Assembly (NCBI GenBank): GCA_002493865.1
Contig: DLAC01000046.1
Coordinates: forward strand, 1 to 6,840
Source: Caryophanales bacterium UBA7057
GTDB lineage: Bacteria; Bacillota_I; Bacilli_A; RF39; UBA660
Length of the DNA stretch: 6,840 nucleotides
Direction of reading: 5' to 3'
Shown here: piece by piece, positions 1 through 5,996 of the stretch
Numbering within the stretch: position 1 is the stretch's first letter
Layout of the letters: every line of letters begins with the position of its first letter
Translations under genes and position numbers: made by a program
The notes under the pieces: generated by a model
Told to the model about the DNA's origin: nothing
The model's database searches: none
The model's input: the letters and a program-made list of their open reading frames with translations, nothing else

Positions 1-1
1 T

Positions 2-718
2 TTCACATCATTTACAAACGTACAGAATTTTTTAGTAATTGGACTAGTTGCCTTTTTCTTGTCTACAAAATTATTCCCTTGGAAAATAATGCCTAGTTTC
101 TTTCAAATGATACAATTTCCTTGGAGATTTGAAATTTTTGTTGGACTCATTGCAAGTCTACTAACTCCTCTTTGCCTAAGTCTTGTCTCAAAAGAACATG
201 TTTATATTATTGCCTCCATTTTTCTAATAGTATCAAGTTATGCTGCCATTACATTTTCAAATCACGAGGTTTTAGATTTAGAATCTATTTGGTGGAATGG
301 AGGAATGGGATGGCAAAAAGAATATTTGCCAGTCGTTGCTAAGAAAAACAAAGATTATTTAAAAAAGAAAAAACAGACGATTTCCTTTGAAGAAGGAAAA
401 GGAACGTATCAAATCCTTCAAAATGAAGTACCAAGCCTTACCATTCAGTTTCAATTAGAAGAACCTTCGATGGTGGAATTTCCTAGGATTTATTACCCAG
501 GATACAAATTAGTTTCTTCTGAAGGAGAAGAAGTATTGGTAGAATCAAGTACGTATGGATTACTACAATCTAAAATAACAAAAAGTGGAGTTTATCATCT
601 AAAGTATGTCGGTTCTAACATTCATAATCTATGTAAGAAAGTATCGATTATTACATTAATTCTTAGTGTATTTAGTTATTTTATTTACTTATTTAAAAGA
701 AAAAAATACGAAATTTAA
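2..718 (+). CDS. C-terminal part of a multi-pass membrane protein (YfhO / PTPS-related family-like), 5' end outside the window
   Basis: The frame is open from base 2 without a stop, so the TTG at 59 is almost certainly internal and the gene begins upstream. The visible 238 residues hold a hydrophobic segment at about 9-20, two more at about 45-85, a polar domain of about 110 residues, and a final membrane helix followed by a Lys/Arg-rich tail. The motif IQFPWRF just before the second helix, and the late segment FPRIYYPGYKL followed by a beta-rich domain, resemble large bacterial membrane proteins of the YfhO and '6-pyruvoyl-tetrahydropterin synthase-related' type, which are GT-C-like and often linked to envelope glycosylation. 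The family call comes from motif recall. The catalytic N-terminal part is not visible, so substrate and activity cannot be stated. It ends in a terminator shared with the convergent Nudix gene. Confidence 0.7.
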   Translation, partial: FTSFTNVQNFLVIGLVAFFLSTKLFPWKIMPSFFQMIQFPWRFEIFVGLIASLLTPLCLSLVSKEHVYIIASIFLIVSSYAAITFSNHEVLDLESIWWNGGMGWQKEYLPVVAKKNKDYLKKKKQTISFEEGKGTYQILQNEVPSLTIQFQLEEPSMVEFPRIYYPGYKLVSSEGEEVLVESSTYGLLQSKITKSGVYHLKYVGSNIHNLCKKVSIITLILSVFSYFIYLFKRKKYEI

Positions 719-732
719 ATCTTCGTATTTTT
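702..732. terminator. Bidirectional intrinsic terminator between convergent genes
   Basis: A perfect 11-bp inverted repeat, AAAAATACGAA (702-712) and TTCGTATTTTT (722-732), flanks a 9-nt loop. The A-run on one side is the U-run of the other strand, so the hairpin can stop transcription from both sides. The upstream gene's TAA (716-718) sits in the loop, and the Nudix gene's stop (731-733, minus strand) begins in the distal arm. Confidence 0.8.
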
Positions 733-1192
733 AAATTTTCATAAGTTGATATGTTTTTACTTGATGATCCTCGTCTAACTCAAATTTTCCTTCAAAGATA
801 CCATCTTCAAAAATAAGATCTATAAATTTTTCATTCATGTCAAACTGTTTTAAATTCTTTACATCTACAATATTTACCCAAGATAATTTTCCTTCGATTC
901 CTTCTTTCATAGAACCTGTATAAGAAGTAGCAGTATAAAAAAAGATAACTCCTTGTTCTTCATGAATCCAGTCCCAATAAGAATATCCCTTTAGCTTTGG
1001 ATCTTTTAAAATGAGTCCTGTTTCTTCTTCAAATTCTCTTAAAATACATTCTACTGGGCTTTCTCCTTCCTGCATTTTTCCTCCTGGAGGTGCATAAACC
1101 TGTCCCCATTTCTTATTAAAATGTAAAAATAGTACTTTCCCATCTTTGATTAAATAACATGCAGTAGATCCTGCAACTCTGGCTCTTTCCAT
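731..1192 (-). CDS. Nudix hydrolase (MutT/MutX-like, 8-oxo-dGTP diphosphatase family)
   Basis: This 153-residue protein carries a complete Nudix box: G38, five residues, E44, seven residues, then R52-E53-F54-x-E56-E57-x-G59-L60. The Glu residues are the usual Mg2+ ligands for hydrolysis of nucleoside-diphosphate-linked substrates. The APPGGK segment just before the box and the overall length fit the Streptococcus MutX-like group annotated as 8-oxo-dGTP diphosphatases, which cleanse the nucleotide pool. Substrate cannot be read from the box alone, so other (d)NTPs or nucleotide derivatives are possible. The start is supported by AAAGGA (minus strand, 1206-1201) 8 nt before the ATG. It is a single gene, divergent from lspA and convergent with the membrane protein gene. 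Confidence 0.88.
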   Translation of the reverse strand: MERARVAGSTACYLIKDGKVLFLHFNKKWGQVYAPPGGKMQEGESPVECILREFEEETGLILKDPKLKGYSYWDWIHEEQGVIFFYTATSYTGSMKEGIEGKLSWVNIVDVKNLKQFDMNEKFIDLIFEDGIFEGKFELDEDHQVKTYQLMKI

Positions 1193-1225
1193 AAGTGATT
1201 TCCTTTCTTCTTCATTGATATTTTT

Positions 1226-1236
1226 ATCATATCATA
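1226..1236 (-). promoter_or_regulatory. Possible -10 region for the Nudix gene
   Basis: Reading the minus strand, two overlapping TATGAT hexamers (1236-1231 and 1231-1226) lie about 35 nt before the start codon, a suitable distance for a sigma-A -10 box. No good -35 hexamer is seen; the best for the inner copy is TATAGA at 1254-1249, with three of six matches. Some promoter must lie here because the gene is divergent from lspA, but the exact site is uncertain. Confidence 0.35.
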
Positions 1237-1260
1237 TTTTGAAAAAATTCTATATTTTTT

Positions 1261-1289
1261 CTGTTATTTTCTAGGAACTATGCTATACT
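1261..1289 (+). promoter_or_regulatory. Sigma-A-type extended -10 promoter of lspA-rluD
   Basis: TATACT (1284-1289) is preceded by TG at 1281-1282, giving an extended -10 element. A weak -35 match, CTGTTA (1261-1266), lies 17 bp upstream. Transcription would begin near 1296, leaving a leader of only about 10 nt before the GTG start at 1307. Confidence 0.6.
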
Positions 1290-1295
1290 ATTAGC

Positions 1296-1301
1296 GGTGA
1301 T
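1296..1301 (+). promoter_or_regulatory. Ribosome binding site that sets the lspA GTG start
   Basis: GGTGAT matches the 3' half of the extended Shine-Dalgarno sequence and lies 5 nt before GTG at 1307. No in-frame ATG occurs nearby upstream, and the GTG begins the expected MKKK-hydrophobic N-terminus. Confidence 0.6.
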
Positions 1302-1306
1302 AACTT

Positions 1307-1780
1307 GTGAAGAAAAAAATATTTTCTTTGACATTGATTGTTTTCTTTTTAGATCAGTTACTAAAACATATAGTAGCATCTAAAGTTTTGTTACAGGAAG
1401 CATTTTATATAATTCCTCGCTTTTTTTATATTACTCATGTTCAAAATACAGGGGGAGCATGGAGTATCTTTTCATCCATTCCCTATTTCTTAGTAATAAT
1501 CAATATTTTTCTTTTGGGTTTATTGATTGGATATATTTATAAAAAAGAAACCTTTTCTTTGGTAGAAGTGATTTACTTTGGACTCATTCTGGGCGGAGTA
1601 TTAGGAAACCTAATGGACCGTATTTTCTTAGATGGAGTGGTGGATTACATAGGAGTTCAATTTGGAAATTATTATTATCCAATATTTAATTTCGCGGATA
1701 TCGCAGTTGTGATTGGAATGGCACTAATTATCATAGAAATCATAAGGGGAGAAAAACATGAAAATAGAAGTAGAAAGTAG
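1307..1780 (+). CDS. lspA: Lipoprotein signal peptidase (signal peptidase II)
   Basis: This membrane aspartyl protease removes the signal peptide from prolipoproteins after diacylglyceryl modification of the lipobox Cys. All family signatures are visible in 157 residues, a normal length: D16-Q17 with K20 in the first helix, N47-T-G-G-A-W-S53 (usually NxGAAFS), GGVLGNLMDR at 96-105, VVDYIGV with catalytic D113, and FNFADIAVV with catalytic D131. Four membrane helices are expected, near 5-23, 60-78, 85-103 and 128-147. Translation starts at GTG. The 3' end overlaps the next gene, a pseudouridine synthase, by 23 nt; this matches the lspA-ylyB order of Bacillus subtilis and implies co-transcription. 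Confidence 0.96.
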   Translation: MKKKIFSLTLIVFFLDQLLKHIVASKVLLQEAFYIIPRFFYITHVQNTGGAWSIFSSIPYFLVIINIFLLGLLIGYIYKKETFSLVEVIYFGLILGGVLGNLMDRIFLDGVVDYIGVQFGNYYYPIFNFADIAVVIGMALIIIEIIRGEKHENRSRK

Positions 1781-2669
1781 TAATGTGCGACTTGATCAAT
1801 ACTTAAGTGAATCTGTTGGGATAAGTCGTAGTAAAATTCAAAAGTTAATTAAAGATGGAAGAGTATTAGTGAATGGGAAAAAAGTATCTTCTAGTTATTC
1901 GGTAAAAATCGGAGATATGATTGATTTTCCGAGTGATCTTTCATTTGAAATTCATATTGAAGGAGAAGAACTTCCTCTAGATATTGTTTATGAAGATGAA
2001 GATCTATTAGTTGTGAATAAAAAAAGTGGAATGGTTGTTCATCCAGCACCCGGGAATTATTCAGGAACTCTTGTCAATGCACTTTTAGGAAGGGGGACTA
2101 TTGAAGGAGGAGAATCCTTCCGCCCTGGAATTGTACATAGAATTGATAAAGATACAAGTGGTGTTTTGGTAGTCGCAAAAAATGATGAAACTCATGAAAA
2201 ATTAAGTGAGATGATTAAAAATAAAGAAGTAAAGAGAGTTTACTATGCACTTGTAGATGGAATCATTCCACATGAGACAGGAACGATTGATGCCCCGATT
2301 GGAAGGGATCCTGAAAATCGTCAAAAAATGAAAGTAACGGATCAAAACAGTAAGGATGCAATTACTCACTTTAAGGTACTCAAACGATACATGAAGCAAA
2401 AAAAGACACTGATTGAGTGTGTGCTTGATACTGGTAGAACTCATCAAATTCGAGTACATATGAACTACATCGGCTATCCGATTTATAATGACCCTGTCTA
2501 TGGAAAAAGTAAAAAAGTAACTTCTTTTGGACAATTCTTACACTCTAAAAAAATAGAGTTCCAACATCCAAAAACGAAAAAAGAAATTCAAATAGAAGTA
2601 GAACTACCAGAAGAATTTAAAAACTATTTAGAAGAATTAGATAGACTAGAAAAAGAAAATAATGTATAA
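1758..2669 (+). CDS. RluA/RluD-family 23S rRNA pseudouridine synthase (YlyB-like)
   Basis: The 303-residue protein has an N-terminal S4 RNA-binding domain (about residues 10-57), then a pseudouridine synthase domain. The catalytic motif HRIDKDTSG spans 127-135, with the nucleophilic Asp at D132; the later motif GRTHQIRVHM is at 226-235. Enzymes of this family isomerise uridines in large-subunit rRNA. By similarity to RluD and position after lspA, this corresponds to B. subtilis YlyB, but the target uridines cannot be inferred from sequence. AAGGGGAG (1744-1751), 6 nt before the ATG, lies inside the lspA coding end, and the 23-nt overlap suggests coupled translation. In B. subtilis pyrR follows; here a rhomboid gene does. 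Confidence 0.93.
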   Translation: MKIEVESSNVRLDQYLSESVGISRSKIQKLIKDGRVLVNGKKVSSSYSVKIGDMIDFPSDLSFEIHIEGEELPLDIVYEDEDLLVVNKKSGMVVHPAPGNYSGTLVNALLGRGTIEGGESFRPGIVHRIDKDTSGVLVVAKNDETHEKLSEMIKNKEVKRVYYALVDGIIPHETGTIDAPIGRDPENRQKMKVTDQNSKDAITHFKVLKRYMKQKKTLIECVLDTGRTHQIRVHMNYIGYPIYNDPVYGKSKKVTSFGQFLHSKKIEFQHPKTKKEIQIEVELPEEFKNYLEELDRLEKENNV

Positions 2670-2670
2670 T
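2642..2670 (+). promoter_or_regulatory. Putative sigma-A promoter for the rhomboid gene
   Basis: TAGACT (2642-2647, four of six matches to TTGACA) and a perfect TATAAT (2665-2670) are 17 bp apart. The -10 overlaps the rluD stop codon. Transcription would start near 2677, just before the ribosome binding site. No terminator separates rluD from this gene, so read-through from lspA is also likely. Confidence 0.5.
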
Positions 2671-2682
2671 TACACTAATACC

Positions 2683-2690
2683 AAGGAGGA
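2683..2690 (+). promoter_or_regulatory. Strong ribosome binding site that favours the GTG start at 2697
   Basis: AAGGAGGA directly abuts the ATG at 2691, leaving no spacer, but lies 6 nt before the in-frame GTG at 2697. The GTG is therefore the more credible start, removing two residues from the longest reading. Confidence 0.75.
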
Positions 2691-2696
2691 ATGAAT

Positions 2697-3833
2697 GTGG
2701 AAGAATCTTTAAGTAGAAAAGACCAAATTATTATGAAACTTCTTCATTATTTCATTACAGAAAGAAATTATAATCCGATTTTATTGCAAGGGGTTGATAA
2801 TGAAATCTGGTTAGAAAATATGGATGATCAATATAAAATTATTCGTATTGTATCTAATCATATTCATAATGATGAACAATTGAATTTCGATTCCTTTAAA
2901 ACGAGTCGAATTGTTAGAAAAATAAAGAAAAAAACATTTTCATTAAAAATGAATGTTTTAACTATCTATACAGATTTAGGAGATAATGCACATTTAGATT
3001 CTGTTAAGAATATGGATTGTATGTACTTATATGATGAACAAGATTTAAAAAATTACCATTTTGTTGAACAAGTATTTCCCGATATTAAAAATAAATTAAA
3101 GTTTAGTGAGAATGGCTTACAGCTATTCATTAAAATTACGAATGATATTAATTCTAAAAATAAGACAGAAGCAGAGAAAGCGGAGGAAGTCTTTCGAAAG
3201 AAACCACCAATTATTACGACAATGTTAATTATAATCAACATGCTTATCTTCTTTGGAAGTATTATTTTTGGAGTATATGAGGATTCTATTCAAGAGTTTG
3301 CAGTCTATGGACCATTTATTCGTAATGGAGAATATTATCGCCTATTAACAGGTGCGTTCCTACATGCTGATATTTTTCATCTATTATTTAACTGTTATGC
3401 ACTTTATATTATTGGAAGTCAGATGGAAAGTTTTATAGGAAGAGGCAAGTATTTATTTGTATATCTCTTTTCAGCAGTTCTTGCGAGTCTAACTTCGATT
3501 ACCTTTAATCAAGGGGCTAGTGTTGGGGCATCTGGTGCCATTTTTGGTCTACTTGGTAGTATGCTTTATTTTGGATATCATTATAGAGTATATTTAGGAA
3601 ATGTACTGAAAAGTCAGATTATTCCACTGATTATTTTAAACCTTGCAATTGGTTTCTTTGGAAGTGGAATTGATAATTTCGCTCATATTGGTGGACTAAT
3701 TAGTGGTGCATTAATTATGGTTGCTTTGGGCGTAAAATATAAAAGTACATCATTTGAAAAAATTAATGGATGGATCGTATCTATTTTATTTACCGGATTC
3801 ATGATTTATATGGGAATTTTCATGCCTAGATAA
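2697..3833 (+). CDS. Rhomboid-family intramembrane serine protease with N-terminal cytosolic domain (GluP/YqgP-like)
   Basis: Counting from the GTG, the protein has 378 residues. The first 170 or so are soluble and lack a signal peptide, followed by six or more membrane helices. Rhomboid hallmarks are present: FLHADIFHLLFN with H223, H228 and N232; GASGAIFG with catalytic S279; and NFAHIGG with catalytic H330, followed by a GxxxG-like GGLISG. Such proteases cleave membrane-protein helices within the bilayer. The architecture recalls B. subtilis GluP/YqgP, which also has an N-terminal soluble domain, but GluP's C-terminal TPR region is absent here: the protein ends soon after a last hydrophobic helix. 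The substrate is unknown. The gene lies between rluD and ireB and is preceded by a plausible promoter of its own. An ATG at 2691 is the alternative start but has poor spacing. Confidence 0.93.
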   Translation: MEESLSRKDQIIMKLLHYFITERNYNPILLQGVDNEIWLENMDDQYKIIRIVSNHIHNDEQLNFDSFKTSRIVRKIKKKTFSLKMNVLTIYTDLGDNAHLDSVKNMDCMYLYDEQDLKNYHFVEQVFPDIKNKLKFSENGLQLFIKITNDINSKNKTEAEKAEEVFRKKPPIITTMLIIINMLIFFGSIIFGVYEDSIQEFAVYGPFIRNGEYYRLLTGAFLHADIFHLLFNCYALYIIGSQMESFIGRGKYLFVYLFSAVLASLTSITFNQGASVGASGAIFGLLGSMLYFGYHYRVYLGNVLKSQIIPLIILNLAIGFFGSGIDNFAHIGGLISGALIMVALGVKYKSTSFEKINGWIVSILFTGFMIYMGIFMPR

Positions 3834-3862
3834 ACCTATCTAAAAATTTGAATTCCTTTTTC

Positions 3863-3891
3863 TTGCGAATATGAAAAAAGAATGATAAAAT
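3863..3891 (+). promoter_or_regulatory. Sigma-A-type promoter of the ireB-ruvX-DUF1292 operon
   Basis: TTGCGA (3863-3868) and TAAAAT (3886-3891) are separated by exactly 17 bp, with TG at 3883-3884 forming an extended -10. Transcription would begin near 3898, about 19 nt before the ireB start. The -10 lies within the palindrome ATGATA-AAA-TATCAT (3882-3896), and an 11-bp imperfect inverted repeat (3852-3862 and 3873-3883) brackets the -35, so an operator is conceivable. Confidence 0.7.
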
Positions 3892-3916
3892 ATCATTAGA
3901 TAATGAGGTGATGTGA

Positions 3917-4162
3917 ATGGATTCAAAAACTCATTTGTATGATTTGGGTGAATTGGATGTTGCGCTTACTGAAAGTATTCTAAAAGAAGTAACAGAAGCA
4001 CTCAAAGAGAAGGGCTACCAACCAATTAAGCAGATTACAGGTTACTTAATGAGCGGGGACCCTGGATATATTTCTTCATATAAGGACGCAAGAAAGAAAA
4101 TATCTAGTATTGATCGTAGTAAGATTATTGAATTTCTTCTACGAAGAGGTTTAGATGAATGA
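3917..4162 (+). CDS. ireB: IreB/ReoM family regulatory phosphoprotein (DUF965, UPF0297)
   Basis: This 81-residue protein matches the IreB/ReoM family along its whole length, including the conserved block EALKEKGYQPIKQITGY, then LMSGDPGYISSYKDAR and a C-terminal EFLLRRGL. Members are small dimeric targets of PASTA-domain Ser/Thr kinases (IreK, PrkA). In Listeria, ReoM controls ClpCP-dependent degradation of MurA and so peptidoglycan precursor supply; in Enterococcus, IreB affects cephalosporin resistance. The N-terminal THLYDL aligns with TVRFEL of IreB, so T5 is the probable phosphorylation site. The ATG is fixed by GAGGTGAT (3905-3912) and by an in-frame TGA directly before it. It overlaps ruvX by 4 nt (ATGA) in the order known from Bacillus and Listeria. 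The kinase itself is not in the window. Confidence 0.95.
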   Translation: MDSKTHLYDLGELDVALTESILKEVTEALKEKGYQPIKQITGYLMSGDPGYISSYKDARKKISSIDRSKIIEFLLRRGLDE

Positions 4163-4581
4163 GATACTTAGGACTAGATTTAGGAACTAGAACTTTGGGA
4201 CTTGCTATTTCTGATGAATTAGGGATGATTGCGACTAGTTATAAAATTCTACATCATAATGAAGATTATGAAGGTTTAATTCCTCAGGTAATGGAAGAAA
4301 TCAAGGAAAAGAATATCAAAGAGTTAGTTCTTGGATTTCCAAAGAATATGAATAATTCAGTTGGAGAACGTGGAGAAATTTGCTTGAAATTTCAAAAGAT
4401 GTTAGAAGAAGCAACAGGTTTAAAGGTACATTTACAAGATGAGAGATTAACGACAAGGCAAGCCGAGACTTTGTTGATTTCCAATGATACAAGTCGAAAG
4501 AAAAGAAAAAAAGTAATTGATAGCCTAGCAGCAACAATTATTCTGCAAAGCTATTTAGATAGAAGGGAAAGAGATTTATGA
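4159..4581 (+). CDS. ruvX: Holliday-junction resolvase-like / pre-16S rRNA nuclease YqgF (RuvX)
   Basis: The 140-residue protein has the RNase H-like fold signature of the YqgF family: GLDLGTRTLG with D7, LGFPKNMNNSVGERG at 58-72, QDERLTT with E95, and IDSLAA with D121. D7, E95 and D121 form the expected metal-binding active site, so it should be active. Family members were first called putative Holliday junction resolvases; E. coli YqgF is implicated in 16S rRNA 5'-end maturation, so its main role is debated. The start overlaps the ireB stop (ATGA, 4159-4162) and its own stop overlaps the next start the same way, implying translational coupling across the operon. Confidence 0.95.
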   Translation: MRYLGLDLGTRTLGLAISDELGMIATSYKILHHNEDYEGLIPQVMEEIKEKNIKELVLGFPKNMNNSVGERGEICLKFQKMLEEATGLKVHLQDERLTTRQAETLLISNDTSRKKRKKVIDSLAATIILQSYLDRRERDL

Positions 4582-4877
4582 AAGAAAATACATTTAAAAT
4601 GGTTACTGAAGATGGAAAGGAAATTACTTGCAATGTATTATTTACATTTGATAGTGAAGAAACGGGAAAAAGTTATATTGCCTATACAGACAACACCTAT
4701 GAAGAAGATGGAAGTATTAAAGCCTATGCAGCAATTTATCATCCAGATGATTTAAATGCCGGTTTTGAACCAATCGAAACTGAAAAAGAATGGAAAGTCG
4801 TAGAAACAATTTTGGAAGCTATTCAAGAAGAAGTTCGTAATAAATTACAGGAAAATCCTGAGGGAGCCGAGCAATAA
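4578..4877 (+). CDS. DUF1292 family protein (YrzB-like), function unknown
   Basis: This 99-residue acidic, soluble protein resembles the DUF1292 family: an N-terminal beta-rich segment (VTEDGKEITCNVLFTF), the signature stretch KSYIAYTDN, an acidic middle, and a C-terminal helical part with W82 in EKEWKVVE. The family nearly always follows ireB and ruvX in Bacillota (B. subtilis yrzL-yrrK-yrzB), as here, but no biochemical function is established to my knowledge. The start overlaps the ruvX stop by 4 nt. The stop codon lies in the loop of an intrinsic terminator, so this is the last gene of the promoter-proximal operon. Confidence 0.88.
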   Translation: MKENTFKMVTEDGKEITCNVLFTFDSEETGKSYIAYTDNTYEEDGSIKAYAAIYHPDDLNAGFEPIETEKEWKVVETILEAIQEEVRNKLQENPEGAEQ

Positions 4878-4893
4878 TCTTGCTCTTTTTTTT
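4869..4893 (+). terminator. Intrinsic terminator overlapping the DUF1292 stop codon
   Basis: GAGCAA (4869-4874) pairs with TTGCTC (4880-4885) around a 5-nt loop that contains the TAA stop (4875-4877), and eight T residues follow (4886-4893). The 6-bp stem is modest, so termination may be partial, letting some transcripts continue into mltG 16 nt later. Confidence 0.75.
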
Positions 4894-4908
4894 AGTGGGT
4901 GGACTAGT

Positions 4909-5988
4909 ATGAAAGTATTTAGAAATATCGCTTTAGTAGTAGTTGTTTTAGTTACAGTGATTGTTGTTGGGCTTTGTGGAATTTATAAATATATGTTAAG
5001 TCCAATCGGAAAAGATACAAAAACAATTGAAGTGGAAATTCCTGCCAATTCTTCGAGAAGTACCATTGCGAAAATACTAAAAGAAAAAAAATTGATCCGT
5101 GATGAAAACTTCTTTCTTCTTTATGTAAAATTATTTAAGATTGCAGATATGAAAGCAGGATACTATGATTTATCAAAAAATATGAGTACAGAAGATTTGG
5201 TAAAAGTCTTACGAAAAGGAAGCACCAAAAATCCAAATGAGGTTAGAATTACATTCCAAGAAGGAATTAATATGAGGCAGATTGCAACAATTATCAGCAA
5301 GAAAACAAAAAATAGTTATGAGGATGTATTAAAAAAAGCAAATGACCCGGTCTATCTAAAAACACTCATTGAAAAGTATTGGTTCATAGATGACTCCATT
5401 TTACAAGAAGGAATCTATTATGGATTAGAAGGTTATTTATTTCCTGAAACATATAGTTTAACGAATGAGGAAGTAAGTATTGAATATATTTTTGAAAAAA
5501 TGTTAGATGAAATGGACCGAGTATTAACTTCTTATAAGGAAGACATAGAAAAAAGTAGTTATTCTATTCATCAACTTTTAGCTTTAGCGTCAATGGTAGA
5601 AAAAGAAAGTGCAACAGTTTCGGACCGTGGGAAAGTGGCGAGTGTTTTTTATAATCGTCTACAGGTAGGTATGTCTTTAGGTAGTGATGTAACGACAAGA
5701 TATGCTTTTCAAGTGGATGATCCAAAGCAAAGATTAACAGAAGCGCAGTACAACACTCCGAATCCTTATAATACGAGGGTAACAAATGGAACGATGAATG
5801 GAAAACTTCCAATCGGACCGATTGGTACAATTTCTAGGACGAGTTTAGAAGCCGCATTAAAACCAGAAGCAACCTCTTACTTATATTTTATTGCGAATAT
5901 TCAAACAAAGGAAACTTTCTATTATGAAAAATCAAGTGATTTTGAAGTTAAAAGAGCAGAACTTAAAAAAGTAAATGGAGGATTTTAA
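4909..5988 (+). CDS. mltG: Endolytic murein transglycosylase MltG (YceG family)
   Basis: MltG cleaves nascent peptidoglycan strands at the outer membrane face and is thought to set glycan chain length or terminate elongation. The 359-residue protein (B. subtilis YrrL is about the same size) has a short cytoplasmic N-terminus, one membrane helix at about 5-27, a LysM-like subdomain at about 40-95, and the YceG catalytic domain. Visible signatures are GLEGYLFPETYSL (172-184), ALASMVEKES (225-234) with the presumed catalytic Glu E231, SLGSDVTTRYA (256-266), NPYNTR (285-290) and LPIGPIG (300-306). The ATG has only a weak Shine-Dalgarno-like GGGTGG (4897-4902). The gene lies just after the DUF1292 terminator and no clear promoter is seen between, so expression may depend on read-through or an unseen promoter inside DUF1292. 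Confidence 0.95.
   Translation: MKVFRNIALVVVVLVTVIVVGLCGIYKYMLSPIGKDTKTIEVEIPANSSRSTIAKILKEKKLIRDENFFLLYVKLFKIADMKAGYYDLSKNMSTEDLVKVLRKGSTKNPNEVRITFQEGINMRQIATIISKKTKNSYEDVLKKANDPVYLKTLIEKYWFIDDSILQEGIYYGLEGYLFPETYSLTNEEVSIEYIFEKMLDEMDRVLTSYKEDIEKSSYSIHQLLALASMVEKESATVSDRGKVASVFYNRLQVGMSLGSDVTTRYAFQVDDPKQRLTEAQYNTPNPYNTRVTNGTMNGKLPIGPIGTISRTSLEAALKPEATSYLYFIANIQTKETFYYEKSSDFEVKRAELKKVNGGF
5977..5982 (+). promoter_or_regulatory. Distant ribosome binding site of the trmR-like gene
   Basis: GGAGGA lies inside the last mltG codons, 14 nt before the ATG at 5997, a longer gap than usual. No alternative in-frame ATG, GTG or TTG lies between, so the ATG is kept. Confidence 0.5.
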
Positions 5989-5996
5989 AAGAAATC

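Noticed and set aside
59..718. TTG at 59 as a true gene start
   Set aside because: The frame continues open to the window edge with hydrophobic residues upstream, and no ribosome binding site precedes the TTG, so the gene is better read as truncated by the window.
2202..2534. Antisense open frame of 110 codons inside the pseudouridine synthase gene
   Set aside because: It lies wholly opposite a conserved gene and its translation matches no family I recognise.
3827..3842. Hairpin TAGATA-AACC-TATCTA at the end of the rhomboid gene as a terminator
   Set aside because: The stem is short and AT-rich, with only one G-C pair, and no U-tract follows, so termination is unlikely.
5564..5830. Antisense open frame of 88 codons opposite mltG
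   Set aside because: It is opposite the most conserved part of the MltG catalytic domain and shows no independent coding signature. Shorter antisense frames at 3053-3241 and 4316-4537 were dropped for the same reason.
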